A DNA stretch of 64,000 nucleotides, taken from NCBI GenBank assembly GCA_037043455.1, contig JAWPHD010010263.1, forward strand, positions 31,524 to 95,523. Direction: 5' to 3'. The position numbers were made by a program, and so were the translations under genes. The stretch is from Cyrtodaria siliqua. Taxonomy: Eukaryota > Mollusca > Bivalvia > Adapedonta > Hiatellidae. The notes beneath the pieces were generated by a model. That model saw only the letters and a program-made list of their open reading frames with translations, was not told where the DNA came from and made no database searches. Below, piece after piece: positions 24,421-36,327 of this stretch (position 1 is the first letter of the stretch; every line of letters starts with the position of its first letter).

Positions 24421-25349
24421 ACAAAGCGTACTGCAAAAAATGCAAAAGGCCAACAGAAGGCAGCCGAGGCTTTCCATACTGTACTGATCTGTACTGCTTT
24501 ATTTTCCCGTGTCTGAACCCGTCTACAAACTAGTGTGTTGTTATCTATAAATTCGCACTTTACATACAGTGTAATATGTCATGTATGCATAAGGTACCGA
24601 CCATTTGATTTCAGGCGGGTGGGGGCGGGAGTGCCGGGGGTGCTGTGGCATTTGAATTGTTGAGAAAAAAATATCCTGGCTCTGACTTGAGGAAAACGAA
24701 ATAAACTGCCCCGCAAATTGTTGAAAAGAAAATCAAGCCTTCTCTCACATTCTTGTAAAAAATAAATTGTGAGTCCAATTAGAGGAAGAAAAAAATAATC
24801 TGGCTCCCTCTTCAGTGTATGATAAATGTAGATCTACTCCATCTGCCACTGGCTTCAATATGGAAATGTTTAACCACAATCTGGCTACATCCACAACTTC
24901 TGCTAAGAAGTTTATCGAAATCTCCAGCTGAAATGAGTTTAGAAGACAGTGATAGTATTCATGGTTGTAATGTGACGTACATGGATCATGGTAGAAATAA
25001 ATGTGGTATACATTAGTCATGGTAGTTATAAATGTGATAAGTGTGGTATGCACTTGCAATGGTGGTAGTCAATGTGTTGTTTAAAGTGTTATAACGTGTC
25101 ATGGTTATAATTAATGTGATATACATCAGCCATGGTTGTAATAAGGCCATTAGTAATTTGTTTTACGAACCCTCCTACGACAAAACGAAATTAGCTATTT
25201 AATTTTATTTTTCCGTAGAGAATTTGATAATTTATTGTTTTTTCTACCTCCTCCCAAATTTTAATTGAACATTTCATTCTCTTCCTTTCAACTATGCTTT
25301 ACCAAATTGTTATTTGTATTTGTTTCCCTTCCTCCTACAGCAATTCTGT

Positions 25350-25729
25350 GACCGGACAGGCTGTGGACCTTATGATGACGCCTACCTAAAGCCCATTGGG
25401 ACGGTGGCGTTTGATGTTTGTCTATGATCTTTCTTGTCGTGCCCTTAATGGTTTATTCTCTTGTTGCTCTGGCTTCTGCCAAGTCACTGAGTACCTGTTT
25501 TAATGGGATGACAGTAGGGTTAGTGTGAGGATTTGATGCATCCTAGAACGGTTTAAACACCCAGTGGCCTACTTTGCCACTGACCGTTCCAAGGCGGTAG
25601 CCCTATTGTCAACCCTTTTGTGTTTGTGATGTCGTTTGCATTTATTATTGCCTTCTTGTTTGTCTGTTTGCGTGTTTGTTTCTGTGTTTTGTGGTTGACT
25701 GTCCTCCTTGAATGCTACTTTCCTTGATG
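25350..25729 (+). mobile_element. RT-element 3' fragment, block-specific insertion
   Basis: Starts within the RT C-terminus (block equal to GQAVDLMMTPT) and runs through the element's 3' part to TTGAATGCTACTTTCC. The sister site at 48558-48572 reads straight through (CAGCAATTCTCTGTC), so this fragment arrived after the block duplication or was lost precisely there. Confidence 0.65.
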
Positions 25730-26149
25730 GTTTGTAAAACAAATACTAGAAAAATAATGGCCTAAATGTGATAACATTGGTCATGGTAGTATGTAAATAT
25801 TGCAATCCTGTGAGGGTGACAGTGAATATTTGTCAACCTTCTGAGGCTATTTATTTTATTATACTGCAAATATATGTTTGAAAAAGATAAATACTTTGGT
25901 TCTGCTAAATATTCCTTTGAAATAAAACATGAGAAAACATTGTTACTTCTCTCTGTTCAAAATCACTATGGTTCTATGTGTTCTTTCGGAATCTTCAGCT
26001 GTGAACTAATGAGTAAACTTTTCAAATCATCTTAAGAAAGTTGTACAAACTATGTCCGCCATTTTAATAAATGTTCACTTGTTTTCATTTGCGCTGGTTT
26101 ACATACACTGTTCAGCATGGACATCCCAATACCTATAAAGAAAGATACA

Positions 26150-26790
26150 AATATCGGACAGGGAAAGCAGCATTCAAGGACGACAGTCAACCACAAAACA
26201 CAAAAAAAACACGCAAACAGACAAATGAGAAGGCAAAAGTAATAAAAAATGCAAACGACATCACAACAAAAAGGGTTGACAGTAGGGCTACTGCCTTGTA
26301 ACGGTCAGTGGCAACAAATGCCCCTGGGGTGGGTTTAAATCGGTTCTAGGGTGCACCAAACCTCACACTTACCCTACTGTCATCCCATTCAAACCGGACA
26401 GTGTAAATAAAGAAATCCCCGCCATGATCTAATCTCTAACCAACAAGGCAAACACAAATATGCTCGTGTAAATATAATACAAAAGAACAATAGCCTACAA
26501 AGCCACAATGAAGGTTCTCAGTGACTTGGCAGAAGTCAGAGCAACAAGAGAATAAACCATTAAGGGTACGACAAGAAATATCACAGACAAACATCAAACG
26601 CCACCGTCCCATTGGGCTTTAGGTAGGCGTCATCATAGGGTCCACGGCCTGTCAGGTCATCGTACAATTAAAGAGGAAAGCAAAGTGCGAACTGTAAAAG
26701 GGTCTACCACCAAGCATGCAGTACGTTGCAAAATGATAGGGTCATAACCTCTTTTGATAAACGTTTTAGAAGTTTAACAAATTTGCTTTG
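26150..26790 (-). pseudogene. RT relic with 3' part, reversed
   Basis: On the minus strand, 26790-26620 gives the RT C-terminal blocks YDPIILQRTACLVVDPFTV, with frameshifts after them, and 26619-26150 is the 3' part. Together with 25350-25729 it forms a head-to-head arrangement of the same element. It is duplicated at 48985-49650. Confidence 0.6.
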
Positions 26791-28342
26791 GCTTCACAAA
26801 TATAAGACAGTACAAATTATACTGGGGTGACATTACAAAAAAGGCTATCATCAACAAGTAAGTGAACTTAAGAAGCACCTTCAGCCACCTGCAGTGCCAG
26901 GTTACAGACAAAGCTATGAGCTATATGCCAGTGTTAATAAGAATGGTATGGAACTTGGTAGTCATTGCCCAGTACAAGACAATCGCCTACATCACCAAAC
27001 AAAACATCCAATCAATACATAATTTAGAAGAGCAATAGAGGGCTCACATAGAAAGCAGACAAGGACAAATATAACTAAAGATTAAAATCAGCACATGGTA
27101 TTAAATCCACCAAATATGGAACGATCCATATTAAACAAGGGCTGTAGAAAGGACAGCATGCTCAATGCCACTGACACTTCTCTCTCAACAACCATGTGGC
27201 CTGTTCATTCACAATGTCAAGTCTTAATTGTGGAGGTTAGGTGGTGGTGAGGTGAGGATGTAGGGGGTGCGGGGAGAGGGTGATCAATAACATATATACC
27301 AAATAGCAAAGCAAGACCTTCAGTACCGCAGAAAGAATATGAAATTGAAAGGGTGTGGAGGGGAAGTGAAGTGTTACTGAATAGAAAAAATACAAAAATA
27401 ATACAATATTTTCATTGGGGAGTCTAAGGTGGAGAGTGTGCGAGTTGGGGAGGGGTGGGTGAGGAGGGGTTGGAAGAGAACAGGGTGCAGACCATATATC
27501 TGGGGTGATGGTGGTGGTGGTGGTGTAGGAATGGGGAAGGTGTGGGGTCATTGGGCTAATGAAATTCATAGGCTTGCCATTGTTATTTGATGTACGCAGT
27601 GAGTTTCATTGAAATATATGAAGCTGCTTAAAAACTTTAACTGAAACTCTAAGTTGAATACAAATTATCATCTGGCTAAAATTCAATAAAAAGTTATGAA
27701 ACATGTATGTGTAAGTGGCCTTGATGACTTATGACACTTGTCAAGCTCCTTTGACAGAGATACCGGTATATGGCTAGTGGGTATTGAAATAAATGGACTT
27801 GCCAACAAATGAAATAAAAGAAGATTCTAAGTCGAAAATGGGATACACCTTTTCTAAAATATAATAGAGAAACCATTTTAATATCCATAAAATTTTTGCT
27901 AAAATATAATACAGAGTTATGGAACATGTGTCTACCAATGTCCTTGATGGTACTGATGACATATTTCAAGTTTCACTGACCAGTGGTTGCCGAAATAATT
28001 GAATTTGGGAAACAACTGAAAACCAATGTCGACGCAGACGTTGAGTAGATCTACAACAGCTCTTCTTATTCTACGAATGGTAAAACTTAAAAAAACATAT
28101 TCTGGCTTTCAAGTTGATGAAAAAAATATTCTGACCAGTGTACTAGGCGAAATAAAAATCAAGACTTTAAAAGAAATGAAAACAAAATATTCTGGCTGCA
28201 AGGTTAATCGCAGCCACCCCCCGCCCCCGCCCACCCCACCCCACAAATCAAAATGATCGGTCCCTAACGTAAATTGTGCATGTTTTCAACAGAGGAGTTA
28301 TTAAAGTGAATTTGTAATGTCAACGGCAGTGTGCTATCGATT

Positions 28343-31034
28343 ATGGCAGGATTAATGAGTTTGGTGTTATTTGCGTTTTGTTTCTATTCCGCACGAAATA
28401 TTTGTGTCATTTTAAAAAAGACAACATCTGTAGTTACAGATGTTGGAACATTTGTTGGTTATGTTCGAACATTAAATGCGTTTGGACAAGAATACCGAAT
28501 TCGCAAGTATCTAGGAATTCCATACGCCGAGCCCCCTATTGGTGAAAATAGGTTCAAAAAGTCGAGAAAAAATGCAAAACTGAACGAGCCGTACGATGCA
28601 ACAAAGTATGGAGCAGCCTGTCATCAAACATCAATTCACAACACAGGTCAGCGCAAAGAGGGAAATGGGGTCAGTTTTTCCGAAGATTGCTTATTCCTAA
28701 ATATATTGGCACCTAACAAGCTCACATCAGCACTACCTGTCATGTTATTTATACATGGCGGCGGTTATGTTATGGGTTTATCCAATATCTACGCTGGTGA
28801 TGTTTTAAGTGCCTATGGTGATGTCATCGTGGTGACTGCCAATTACAGACTCAGTATTTGGGGTTTCTTGAGCACAGGAGACGAGAATCTTCCCGGTAAC
28901 TACGGACTCTGGGATCAGCACACTGCCATTCAGTGGGTACATGATAACATTGCAGCCTTTGGTGGGGATCCAGAACTAATCACGATCTTCGGAGCCTCAG
29001 CAGGGTCCGCGAGCGTCATATACCAAGGCTTATATCCAGGTAATAAAGGACTGTTCAAAAGAATAATTGGGCACAGTGGAAGTATCACTAATCCGTGGAA
29101 CTTTAATCCTGAGCCTTTGACTGTAACAAAGCGTATTGGGGCTCTGTTAGGATGCGTGGATCACTCAAGTTAAACAACTCTTGCAAACTGTATCAAGTCG
29201 AAATCAACGGCAGAAATGGATTTTGCACTGAACAACAATAACGGCTTTATCACCTCCCCTATGGAACTGGTCACGGTCATCGATGGGGAGTTCATCCCTG
29301 AATCACCAAACGACTTGTTTCACGGTTCCTCAGATATTGCATCATCTTTCCGGAGTCAGTTTGCAAGCTTCGACTTTATGACTGGTGTAGTGTCGAATGA
29401 AGGTCTCATGATGACTTGTCCATTTGTTAATGTCAATGACACTGAAGGATTTGAGGCAAACAGGGAGAGATTTGAAAACGAATTAGTACCAGAAATACTA
29501 CGTGTTATGTTCGGAAATGACGTACCGGAAATAGTGAAAACCCTCGTCATATCCGAATATACAGACTGGAGCAATCCGGATGATCCAACTCTATCGCGAG
29601 AAGCTTTTCTTCGACTCAGTTCCGATTATATGTTCAACATCCAAGCTTTAGAGACTGTGAAGCTACACGCAGAGATGAGCAATAAAAACACATTTCTTTA
29701 CCTGTTCGATGTTTTTCCTTCCCAGCATGCAATAGAGACGCCCTCTTGGGCACATAAACCGAATCACTTGGACGATTTGACGTTCTTGTTTGGTTATGAC
29801 AATATAGAGGGCTTTACAAGCTGGACAACACCGTATGGAAAAGAACCAAAACAGTGGGAATTGACTGTATCAATGGAAACCATCACCAGGTGGACAAACT
29901 TTGCAAGATCAGGGTAAGACATATTAACAGCATAGTCAGTAGTGTTTTGAATCTCTGATATTCATCAGATGTTTTTATTGTTGTTGTTGTGTGGATGGTG
30001 GTATTTTTGATTATTTTTTCTCCGTTTGTTTTGTGTTGTTGTTTTTAGCTCTACTGGTTCTATGCATCACCACTGTTAATGACATTAATTTAATACCTTT
30101 TCGGATTGACATTGGTGTTGGTCAAATCAAACATGTGGACCTTTATAATAGGGCTATATACATGTAGGCCGTGGCCTTCTAGTTTAAAATAAGTGTATGA
30201 TGACAAACCTAGATATGAGCAATTTTAGCAAGTAGAGCGTCCACATGCCCTCTTGGGCCTCTTGTTTAAATTTAATTATTTAACGGTATGTTGGAGGTGA
30301 AAACATTCCAGATATCGAATGCTCTCTTGCAATAAAATATTATGGTGAATCAATTGCGTAAGCATTGTCAAATGTATTCCCCGCTTCCGGTTAGATATAA
30401 TTATAATTGACTGTAGCTTCCATATAGTCTTCTACTGATACTGCTCACAATCAATTTCTGATTATCACGGACCTGTCACGTGCAAAGCGTATGGCTCTCC
30501 CTGCACTCGGGACCGACGGCTTAACATCTCCTCCGAAGGATGGCATACTATCCCAGTACCTTGCCCGAGACAGGTTCTGCGGGAGTGCGTCTGAAAAATC
30601 CGGGAATCGAACCCGGGACCTTCGACACGAGAGGCGTGTATGCTAAACCCGCGGCCACGCACTTAATAGTTGAAGTGTAAGAGAGAACGCAACATCACTC
30701 CGATAACTGTATATGTATATAGCTACTATATATCGAGTATATTAGAAAATGACTACACAATGCATAATTCGTTTCTTCCAGAGATCCAAACTATCCAAGG
30801 GAAATAGATGTCATTGTGAAGACCCCGTGGCCAAAGTACGATCTCGAGTCTAAACAATACCTAAACATATCCACAACGTCATCAGTAGGTCAGAGGTTGT
30901 TCGCCAGGAGCGTCAACTTCTGGCACAACGTACTGCCAAGGGTGATAGACGCGGTTAAGAGTGCCGATGGTAACATGAAAACGGTTACCACGGACAACGG
31001 CTTTTGTGACACAGATAGTGACTGTGGACCTTGA
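28343..31034 (+). pseudogene. carboxylesterase-like copy alpha3 with one nonsense codon
   Basis: Exon 1 28343-29913 (1571 nt, the same length as alpha1) and exon 2 30782-31034 (253 nt, open), intron 868 bp with GTAAGA and CAG ends. The sequence keeps the signal peptide, HGGG, GASAG, Glu (SNEG) and His (NHLDDL). TAA at 29171-29173 replaces the Ser codon 277 seen as TCA in alpha1 and alpha5, a single C-to-A change. The core promoter is also damaged: the ~21-bp TATA/CGATCGTACGA stretch of alpha5 is replaced by three bases. With only one coding lesion it is either a young pseudogene or a null allele. Confidence 0.85.
30465..30662 (-). mobile_element. tRNA-derived SINE in alpha3 intron
   Basis: The minus strand starts GTGCGTGGCCGCGGGTTTAG (A-box region) with a perfect B-box GGTTCGATTCC at 30603-30613, then a ~130-bp tail ending in CATACGCTTTGCACGTGACA. 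alpha1 has no SINE at this intron position. A degenerate relative is at 55055-55245. Confidence 0.8.
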
Positions 31035-32178
31035 TTGGAAGGGTTTTTGACGCCTATTTTATATTATTTGAGATAGTTATATTACAGGTAGAATCGATAC
31101 ACAATAGGTTTAATACATTAATAACATATATACTTATTCAACAATAATCCTTTGGCGGTTATATTATCAAAATTTCATTTTGATCGCTGCCCCGTCAGCG
31201 AATCCTTCGATTCAGTGAAATCAAATTTAATGACAATTAGCTATTTTATAATTAATTTCAATGTTATACTGACCACTGTTCCGCAGGGTCGGGATTACAG
31301 CATGAAATATTAAGCCTTTTGGGGCTTTATTGTTGGTGTATTATGCCTAGTTCGGTCATGCACATCATTGTACACTTTCGAAACGAAATAACGTTCAAGT
31401 GATTAAATGAAGATACATTTTACTTTAGAATTAGAGTTTTGAATAAACATTTTATGTAAGCCTTTTGGTTCTTCCCAAATGGTATAAGGTTGAGCCGTGC
31501 CCTCTTTTGTTTACTCCTAATGGGGCTTTTTTAAGGCTATCAGTCTTTTGGGCCATGCCCTCTTTTGTGAAAATTGTTTAGGGCTGCCATGATATATATA
31601 TAAATATGACGGCTGCCCGCTATTTGGAACCGCGCCCAATATTTGCCAAACAACTTAACAAATGATATTAGTTTTCTTATGTGTTAGTCAAGTTTGTGCC
31701 TTCCTAATTATGCAGGCTATTACTGGTAAATAGCCAGAGTTACTTGGGGCGCCCACTGTTTCGGTAAGCTAGATCTGCAGTGGTAATATAGGTAGAATTG
31801 CATTTGCGCAGCAATTTACATCCTTTTCCGGGAAAAAGAGAGGATTAGGTTTATATCTCTTGTTCAGTAAAATACTGAATGTTTACCCACTCTCCTCACC
31901 CTATCTTTTCCTAGCAATGTCGTTCGATTGTCATACTCGATAAATAAGCTGACCTAAATACTACTTAACATATGTCAGATATTTCGTTTTTTGCTGTAGG
32001 TCTTTAGGTCAACTGTAGGTCAACATTGTAAATCCTCCGCTAAGAAAACAGGCAAATGTTCCGCAGGGTCGGGATTACAGCGTGATAGGGCTGCCATGAT
32101 ATATATGTGTGTTTGCTGGCAGCCCCCTATTTGGAACCGCGCCCAATATTTGCCAAACAACTTAATAAATGATAATAT
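31035..32178. other. 3' flank of alpha3 and repeated non-coding segment
   Basis: 31035-31460 matches the alpha1 3' flank; the match stops there and resumes near 35925, so about 4.5 kb was inserted or rearranged. 31583-31675 (CTGCCATGATATATATATAA to AACTTAACAAATGATATTAG) is repeated at 32088-32180. No gene seen. Confidence 0.45.
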
Positions 32179-33396
32179 TGTAATAAACTGGTATTAAGAT
32201 GTCGAAGTAACAGTATTTATTGTTATTAGAGGATGAACCTTTTCACATATCACTTTGGATTTGTTTATGAATTTCTATTGTACATGCCGATAAATTCAAG
32301 CTCATGAAATGTTAAGTAAACAGTATCAATAATGCTCCATTCAGGATATGGTATGTTGTATTTGTGATTTTAATCAATGGTATGTTTGTAACTGAGTGTA
32401 GTAAACTTTACCGTGACTAAGTTACGTCTGTTTCAGCAGTATATTTATTGGATATTTCATGGTGTGTATTGTGCATCAGCTTCACGTCGGCCATCTTGGG
32501 ATGTATTTTCGCAGTGCATTATGGGTTGTTTACTATAGTTTACTTTTTAGAAGCTGTCATTCATAAATGATGTCAACATTTCTGTGTGAGCAAATTATGC
32601 CATCCAAGGGCATTAAAATGAAATTTGATGTAAGAATCATGTAATTATTACAAATATCTATTGACTTACACTGAGTAATAATTAATATTTTTTAGCGATT
32701 TAATTATAGTATATTGATAGCGCACACCTGTTTTGTGTGCGCACAATGTTTACGTGTGTACACAGATTTGAATTGTGTTACGCAAGTATTTTATGTGCGC
32801 ACAGTTATTTTGTGTTTTTGCCACTGGTTTTGCACACTGGTTTGTTGTGTACGTGTGTGGGTATATAAGCTCCTCTCGCTTTAAAATCAAGGAGAGAGAC
32901 GACTGTGACGCTTGATATTGATTTAACATAATACAGAATCATACATAAAGAATAAGAACACATTTTAGGTGAAACATTTTATTTAAAGTAGATCTATTTA
33001 AATAAACCTGAAAAGTTAAGATGAAGGGATTGTATATTTGAAATTAAAGTCCCACTGCCTATTGTCATGAAGAGCATTGGCATATTCAAGCATCATTATT
33101 TTATAATCAGACCTGTTGATCAGTTATTTATATCAGATGTTATATAAATATATATAGAGAATATTGTTTTACTATTAAAACTATAGAGGTAAATAAAATA
33201 TATAGTTGAACTGATCATTGTGTTTAATGTGTTTCCCCGATCAATGAGTAAATTATTGAAATACATGTTAGAGTCAATGTGAGTTTTGACTGATCTCTCT
33301 GAGATATATATATATACAAAGTAAACAAAAATAAACGGTCAGCTGCCAAAACATAAAAGTACAAAAATAAACAGCCAGCTACCCAAGCGTGTAACA
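32179..33396 (+). mobile_element. candidate solo LTR (1218 bp)
   Basis: Starts TGTAATAAACTGG and ends CGTGTAACA, that is TG...CA, with ATAT directly on both sides (32175-32178 and 33397-33400) as a 4-bp target duplication. An uninterrupted relative of the flanking sequence exists at 31640-31720. Inside there is a promoter-like GGTATATAAGCTCC (TATA at 32862), followed by AATAAA-type signals. No internal gag-pol sequence was seen, which suggests recombination to a single LTR. The orientation follows the TATA box. Confidence 0.6.
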
Positions 33397-33400
33397 ATAT

Positions 33401-33639
33401 CTTTCTTATGTGTTAGTATAGTTTGGGCCTTCCTAATAACAAGCCTAAAATAATTCTCCCTATGCTGTAAAACAGCAAGAGGATATTAAAATCGCCTCCA
33501 TTTGTCCGGCTGTCGGTCCGTCCGTCCCTTACCGCATCTTTCAATTAATGCTGAATAAAATTAAAATTATGTTATTAACCACTGAGAGGAATTCAACCAA
33601 ACTTAGTGGATGATTTTTACAGGTCCGAAGTATATATTA
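33401..33639. other. non-coding, remainder of the interrupted repeat and CCGT-rich run
   Basis: Continues the repeat broken by the solo LTR (TTTCTTATGTGTTAG), then a GTCCGTCCGTCCC run and AT-rich DNA resembling the edge of another pearl-like element. No gene. Confidence 0.35.
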
Positions 33640-34345
33640 CCTCCATTTATTAGTCCCCCACCGGTCCCGAGGGGGTGGGGGACTATAAGTTTGCACCCTG
33701 TCCGTCCGTCCGTCCGTCCGTCCGTCCTTCCGAAATACTTGTCCGGGCCATATTTTCAATACTATAAGACTTTGAGATACCAAACTTGGGATGTGGATAC
33801 ATCTTTGGATAGCGGTGTGTCGCGTATTAAAATAAGGTCACTTTTGAACTTGACCTTGACCTGTGACATCTGTCATAGAAAACGTTTGTCCGGACCGTAT
33901 TTTCAAAACTATAACACTTAGAGATACCAAACTTGGTATGTGAATACATCTTGGGATAGCAATGTGTCGCGTACCAAAATAAGGTCATTGTGACCTTGAC
34001 CTGTGACCTCTGTCATAGAAAATGCTTGTCCGGACGGTATTTTTAATACTATAACACTTAGATATACCAAACTTGGTATGTGAATACATCTTGGGAAAGC
34101 GATGTGTCGCGTACCAAAATAAAGTCATTGTGACCTTGACCTGTGACCTCTGTCATAGAAAATGCTTGTCCGGATCGTATTTTCAATACTATAACACTTA
34201 GAGACACCAAACTCGGTATGTGAATACATCTTGGGATAGCGATGTGTCGTGTACCAAAATAAGGTCATTGTGACCTTGACCTTGATATTTGACCTCCATC
34301 ATAGAAAATGTCTGGGAAATGTTTGTCTGGGCCGGTGGGGGACTA
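33640..34345 (-). repeat. pearl-like element, reversed, ~4 units
   Basis: In order: tail (GTCCCCCACCGGTCCCGAGG), CCGT microsatellite (33703-33727), then about four ~145-bp units that are the inverse of those at 1-1735 (GATAGCGATGTGTCGCGTACC, AAAATAAGGTCATTGTGACC). The order tail-microsatellite-units mirrors the copy at the left edge. Confidence 0.8.
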
Positions 34346-34691
34346 TGGATTGGGGACTATGGATTGCCCTGCAATTATTGATGCTCTTGTTGATTTTAAT
34401 GCATGTCGAGCTCAGATTGCCCAATCCATTGAGACATTTGGTATAAACATGGTGTCGTAGAGAACATGCGGACCCAAACTCTCTTTTTATTTGGAAAAAG
34501 TCACTCCTTAAACGTACAGTTACCCGTATTAACTTTTATAATGCTAACCCCTCTTTATTTCCTCCGAGACCTAGGTTTTCGTTTTGTAATTTAAAATCGG
34601 GAATTTAAAAATTTCATAATAAACTGGTTTTAGTTCCAGCTGATGAAGCAGCTAATAATGTTCTTATTATTTGACGCCTACATTATGGATA
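34346..34691. other. short non-coding stretch
   Basis: Some frames suggest another shred of a retroelement, but I could not place it. No gene. Confidence 0.25.
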
Positions 34692-35226
34692 TAAAAATCG
34701 AACAGGAAAAGTAGCATACAAGGACGACAGTCAACCACAAACATACACAGAAACAAAGAACAACTTTAAAAATGAACAAAATTCCAAATTAGACATCACA
34801 AACACAAAAGGGTTGACAATAGGACTACCGCCTTAGAACAGTCAGTGGCAAAAAAGGCCGCTGGGGATTTAATCAAGGTTCTAGGTTGACCAAACCTCAC
34901 ACTTACCCTACTGTCATCCCAATAAAACGGGACAATGTAAATAAAGAAATCTCCGCCATGAACTATTCTCTAACCAACAAGGCAGCATTAATAGGCAATA
35001 TAAGTAAAACACAAAGATGCTCGTGTATATATAAATACAAAAAAAAACAATAGCTTAGAAAGCCACGAAGAAGGTACTTAATGACTTAAGCCAGAACTAC
35101 AAGAGAACAAACCATTGAGGGTACTACAAGACAAGATTGAAGACAAACATCAAACGTCACCATCCTTTTGGGCTTTAGGTAGACGTCATAGGGTCCACTG
35201 CCTGTCCAGTCATTGTACAATTAAAG
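34692..35226 (-). mobile_element. RT-element 3' part and RT stub, reversed
   Basis: The inverse of the segment at 6970-7430, with a stub of the RT C-terminus (GQAVDPM block) at 35178-35226. It abuts a forward RT relic at 35243, giving a head-to-head junction. Confidence 0.6.
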
Positions 35227-35242
35227 ACGAAAACATAGTAGC

Positions 35243-36006
35243 GAACTACTTCTCTACACTATATACAACTTTACCAGATCATCGTATTAAATACAAGCTA
35301 ATTTTTCTTATTAAAAAAACATTCGCTAGAGAAAATACTTTATTTCTAATTCTAGTGTCTTCACCACTACAAACATCTCCACACGTTTAACTGTTTGTCT
35401 GACTGCCGTTAAAGATCACGTTAAACAATCGTGTGCTAAAGATTATGTAAACTCCGTGATTATTTATTTTTGGTCAATTAAACATTCAGGAAACTTTCTT
35501 GATAAAATTTTCCATAAAGGTCAAGTTTCATCTATGAGTACTTATGAATTCCCGACAATATATACAACCTTACCATATCCCCATATCAAAGACATGCATT
35601 TTGATCTCATTAAAAAAACGTTCGCTAGAAAAAAACTACATGTTTGGCCTGTAACAATGTTAAAGCGTTGTTTACTAACGACAGTTTAGACAATTACACT
35701 ATGTAGACTTGCCAAGTCGTTTTGAAGCACTCATTTTCCTATTAGATAATGTTTTCGTCAGGTATGGCACTACCGTTTATAGACAAATTTTTGATATCCT
35801 TATGGGTACGAACTGTGCACCTCTTGTCGCAGATTGATTCTTGTATTGCTATGAAAGAGACTTCATGTTGAGACTCATCCGATACCGAGACAGATGCAAT
35901 TGAAGCCTTTAATGACACCTCTCGGTATCTGGGTGATATATTGAACATTGGGAATCCTTTCATTTCTACTACGGTTAATAATATCTATCCTAAAGAATTT
36001 CAACTC
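35243..36006 (+). pseudogene. RT relic, palm region
   Basis: Blocks in order: FSTLYTTLPDHRI (about 35250), then FWSIKHSGNFLDKIF, FPTIYTTLPYPHIKD, KKTFARKK, YRQIFDILMGTNCAPLVAD, FLYCYERDFM, YLGDILNIGNPF and NNIYPKEFQL. This is the reverse-transcriptase core of the family whose C-terminus recurs elsewhere in the window. The YTTLP block occurs twice, so part is duplicated. Stops (for example after LVAD) and frameshifts make it inactive. Confidence 0.75.
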
Positions 36007-36260
36007 TGCACTGTCCTGTTTTAATGGGATGACAGTAGGGTAAGTTTGAGGTTTTATGCACCCTAGAACCGGGTTAAACCCCCAGTAGCCTACTTTGCCA
36101 CTGACCGTTCCAAGGCGGTAGCCCTATTGTCAACCCTTTTGTTTTTGTGATGTCGTTTGCATTTATTTTACTTTTGCCTTCTTGTTTGTCTGTTTGCGTG
36201 TTTGTTTCTGTGTTTTGTGGTTGACTGTCCTCCTTGAATGCTACTTTCCCTGTCCGATAT
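36007..36260 (+). mobile_element. RT-element 3' fragment between two RT relics
   Basis: Starts GCACTGTCCTGTTTTAATGG and ends TTGAATGCTACTTTCCCTGT. It interrupts the order of RT blocks: the next relic repeats the YLSDILNIGNPF block. Confidence 0.6.
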
Positions 36261-36327
36261 TTTTATATTTTTTCAACAAAACTAACATTTTTTATACTGT
36301 CGCTGCTTCCTAGATTTACAACTCTCT

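Larger units (their letters stand above)
21679..24478. mobile_element. 2.8-kb foldback transposon with 21-bp subrepeats in its arms
   Basis: Terminal inverted repeats begin TATGGAAAGCCTCGGCTGCC and contain, going inward, a tandem array of 21-bp units (consensus TTTCTAAGTTGTTATGTGCAT) and then a unique ~190-bp segment. The left arm is 21679-22390 with about 21 units. The right arm is about 23117-24478 with about 50 units. The loop between is 22391-23116. CTGTAC(T) flanks both sides (21673 and 24479). The sister block has the uninterrupted target at 47701, so this is a filled/empty site pair. Arms made of short tandem repeats are the hallmark of Drosophila FB and Galileo elements. No transposase was seen, so it is non-autonomous. 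Confidence 0.88.
24486..28320. other. alpha3 upstream region, duplicated at 47708-51540
   Basis: Non-coding and collinear with the DNA before alpha5. Differences include an RT-element fragment (25350-25729) found only here and, after 27896, the lack of a ~300-bp partial repeat that the other block has at 50785-51085. G/T-rich runs at 27235-27560 and a C-run near 28216 are low complexity. A frame opening at 25874 is closed early here but open at 48722. Confidence 0.5.

Noticed and set aside
27237..27569. Pro/His/Thr-rich minus-strand frame (and 50079-50429)
   Set aside because: It is the complement of a G/T-rich low-complexity run and drifts between the two blocks through non-triplet changes.
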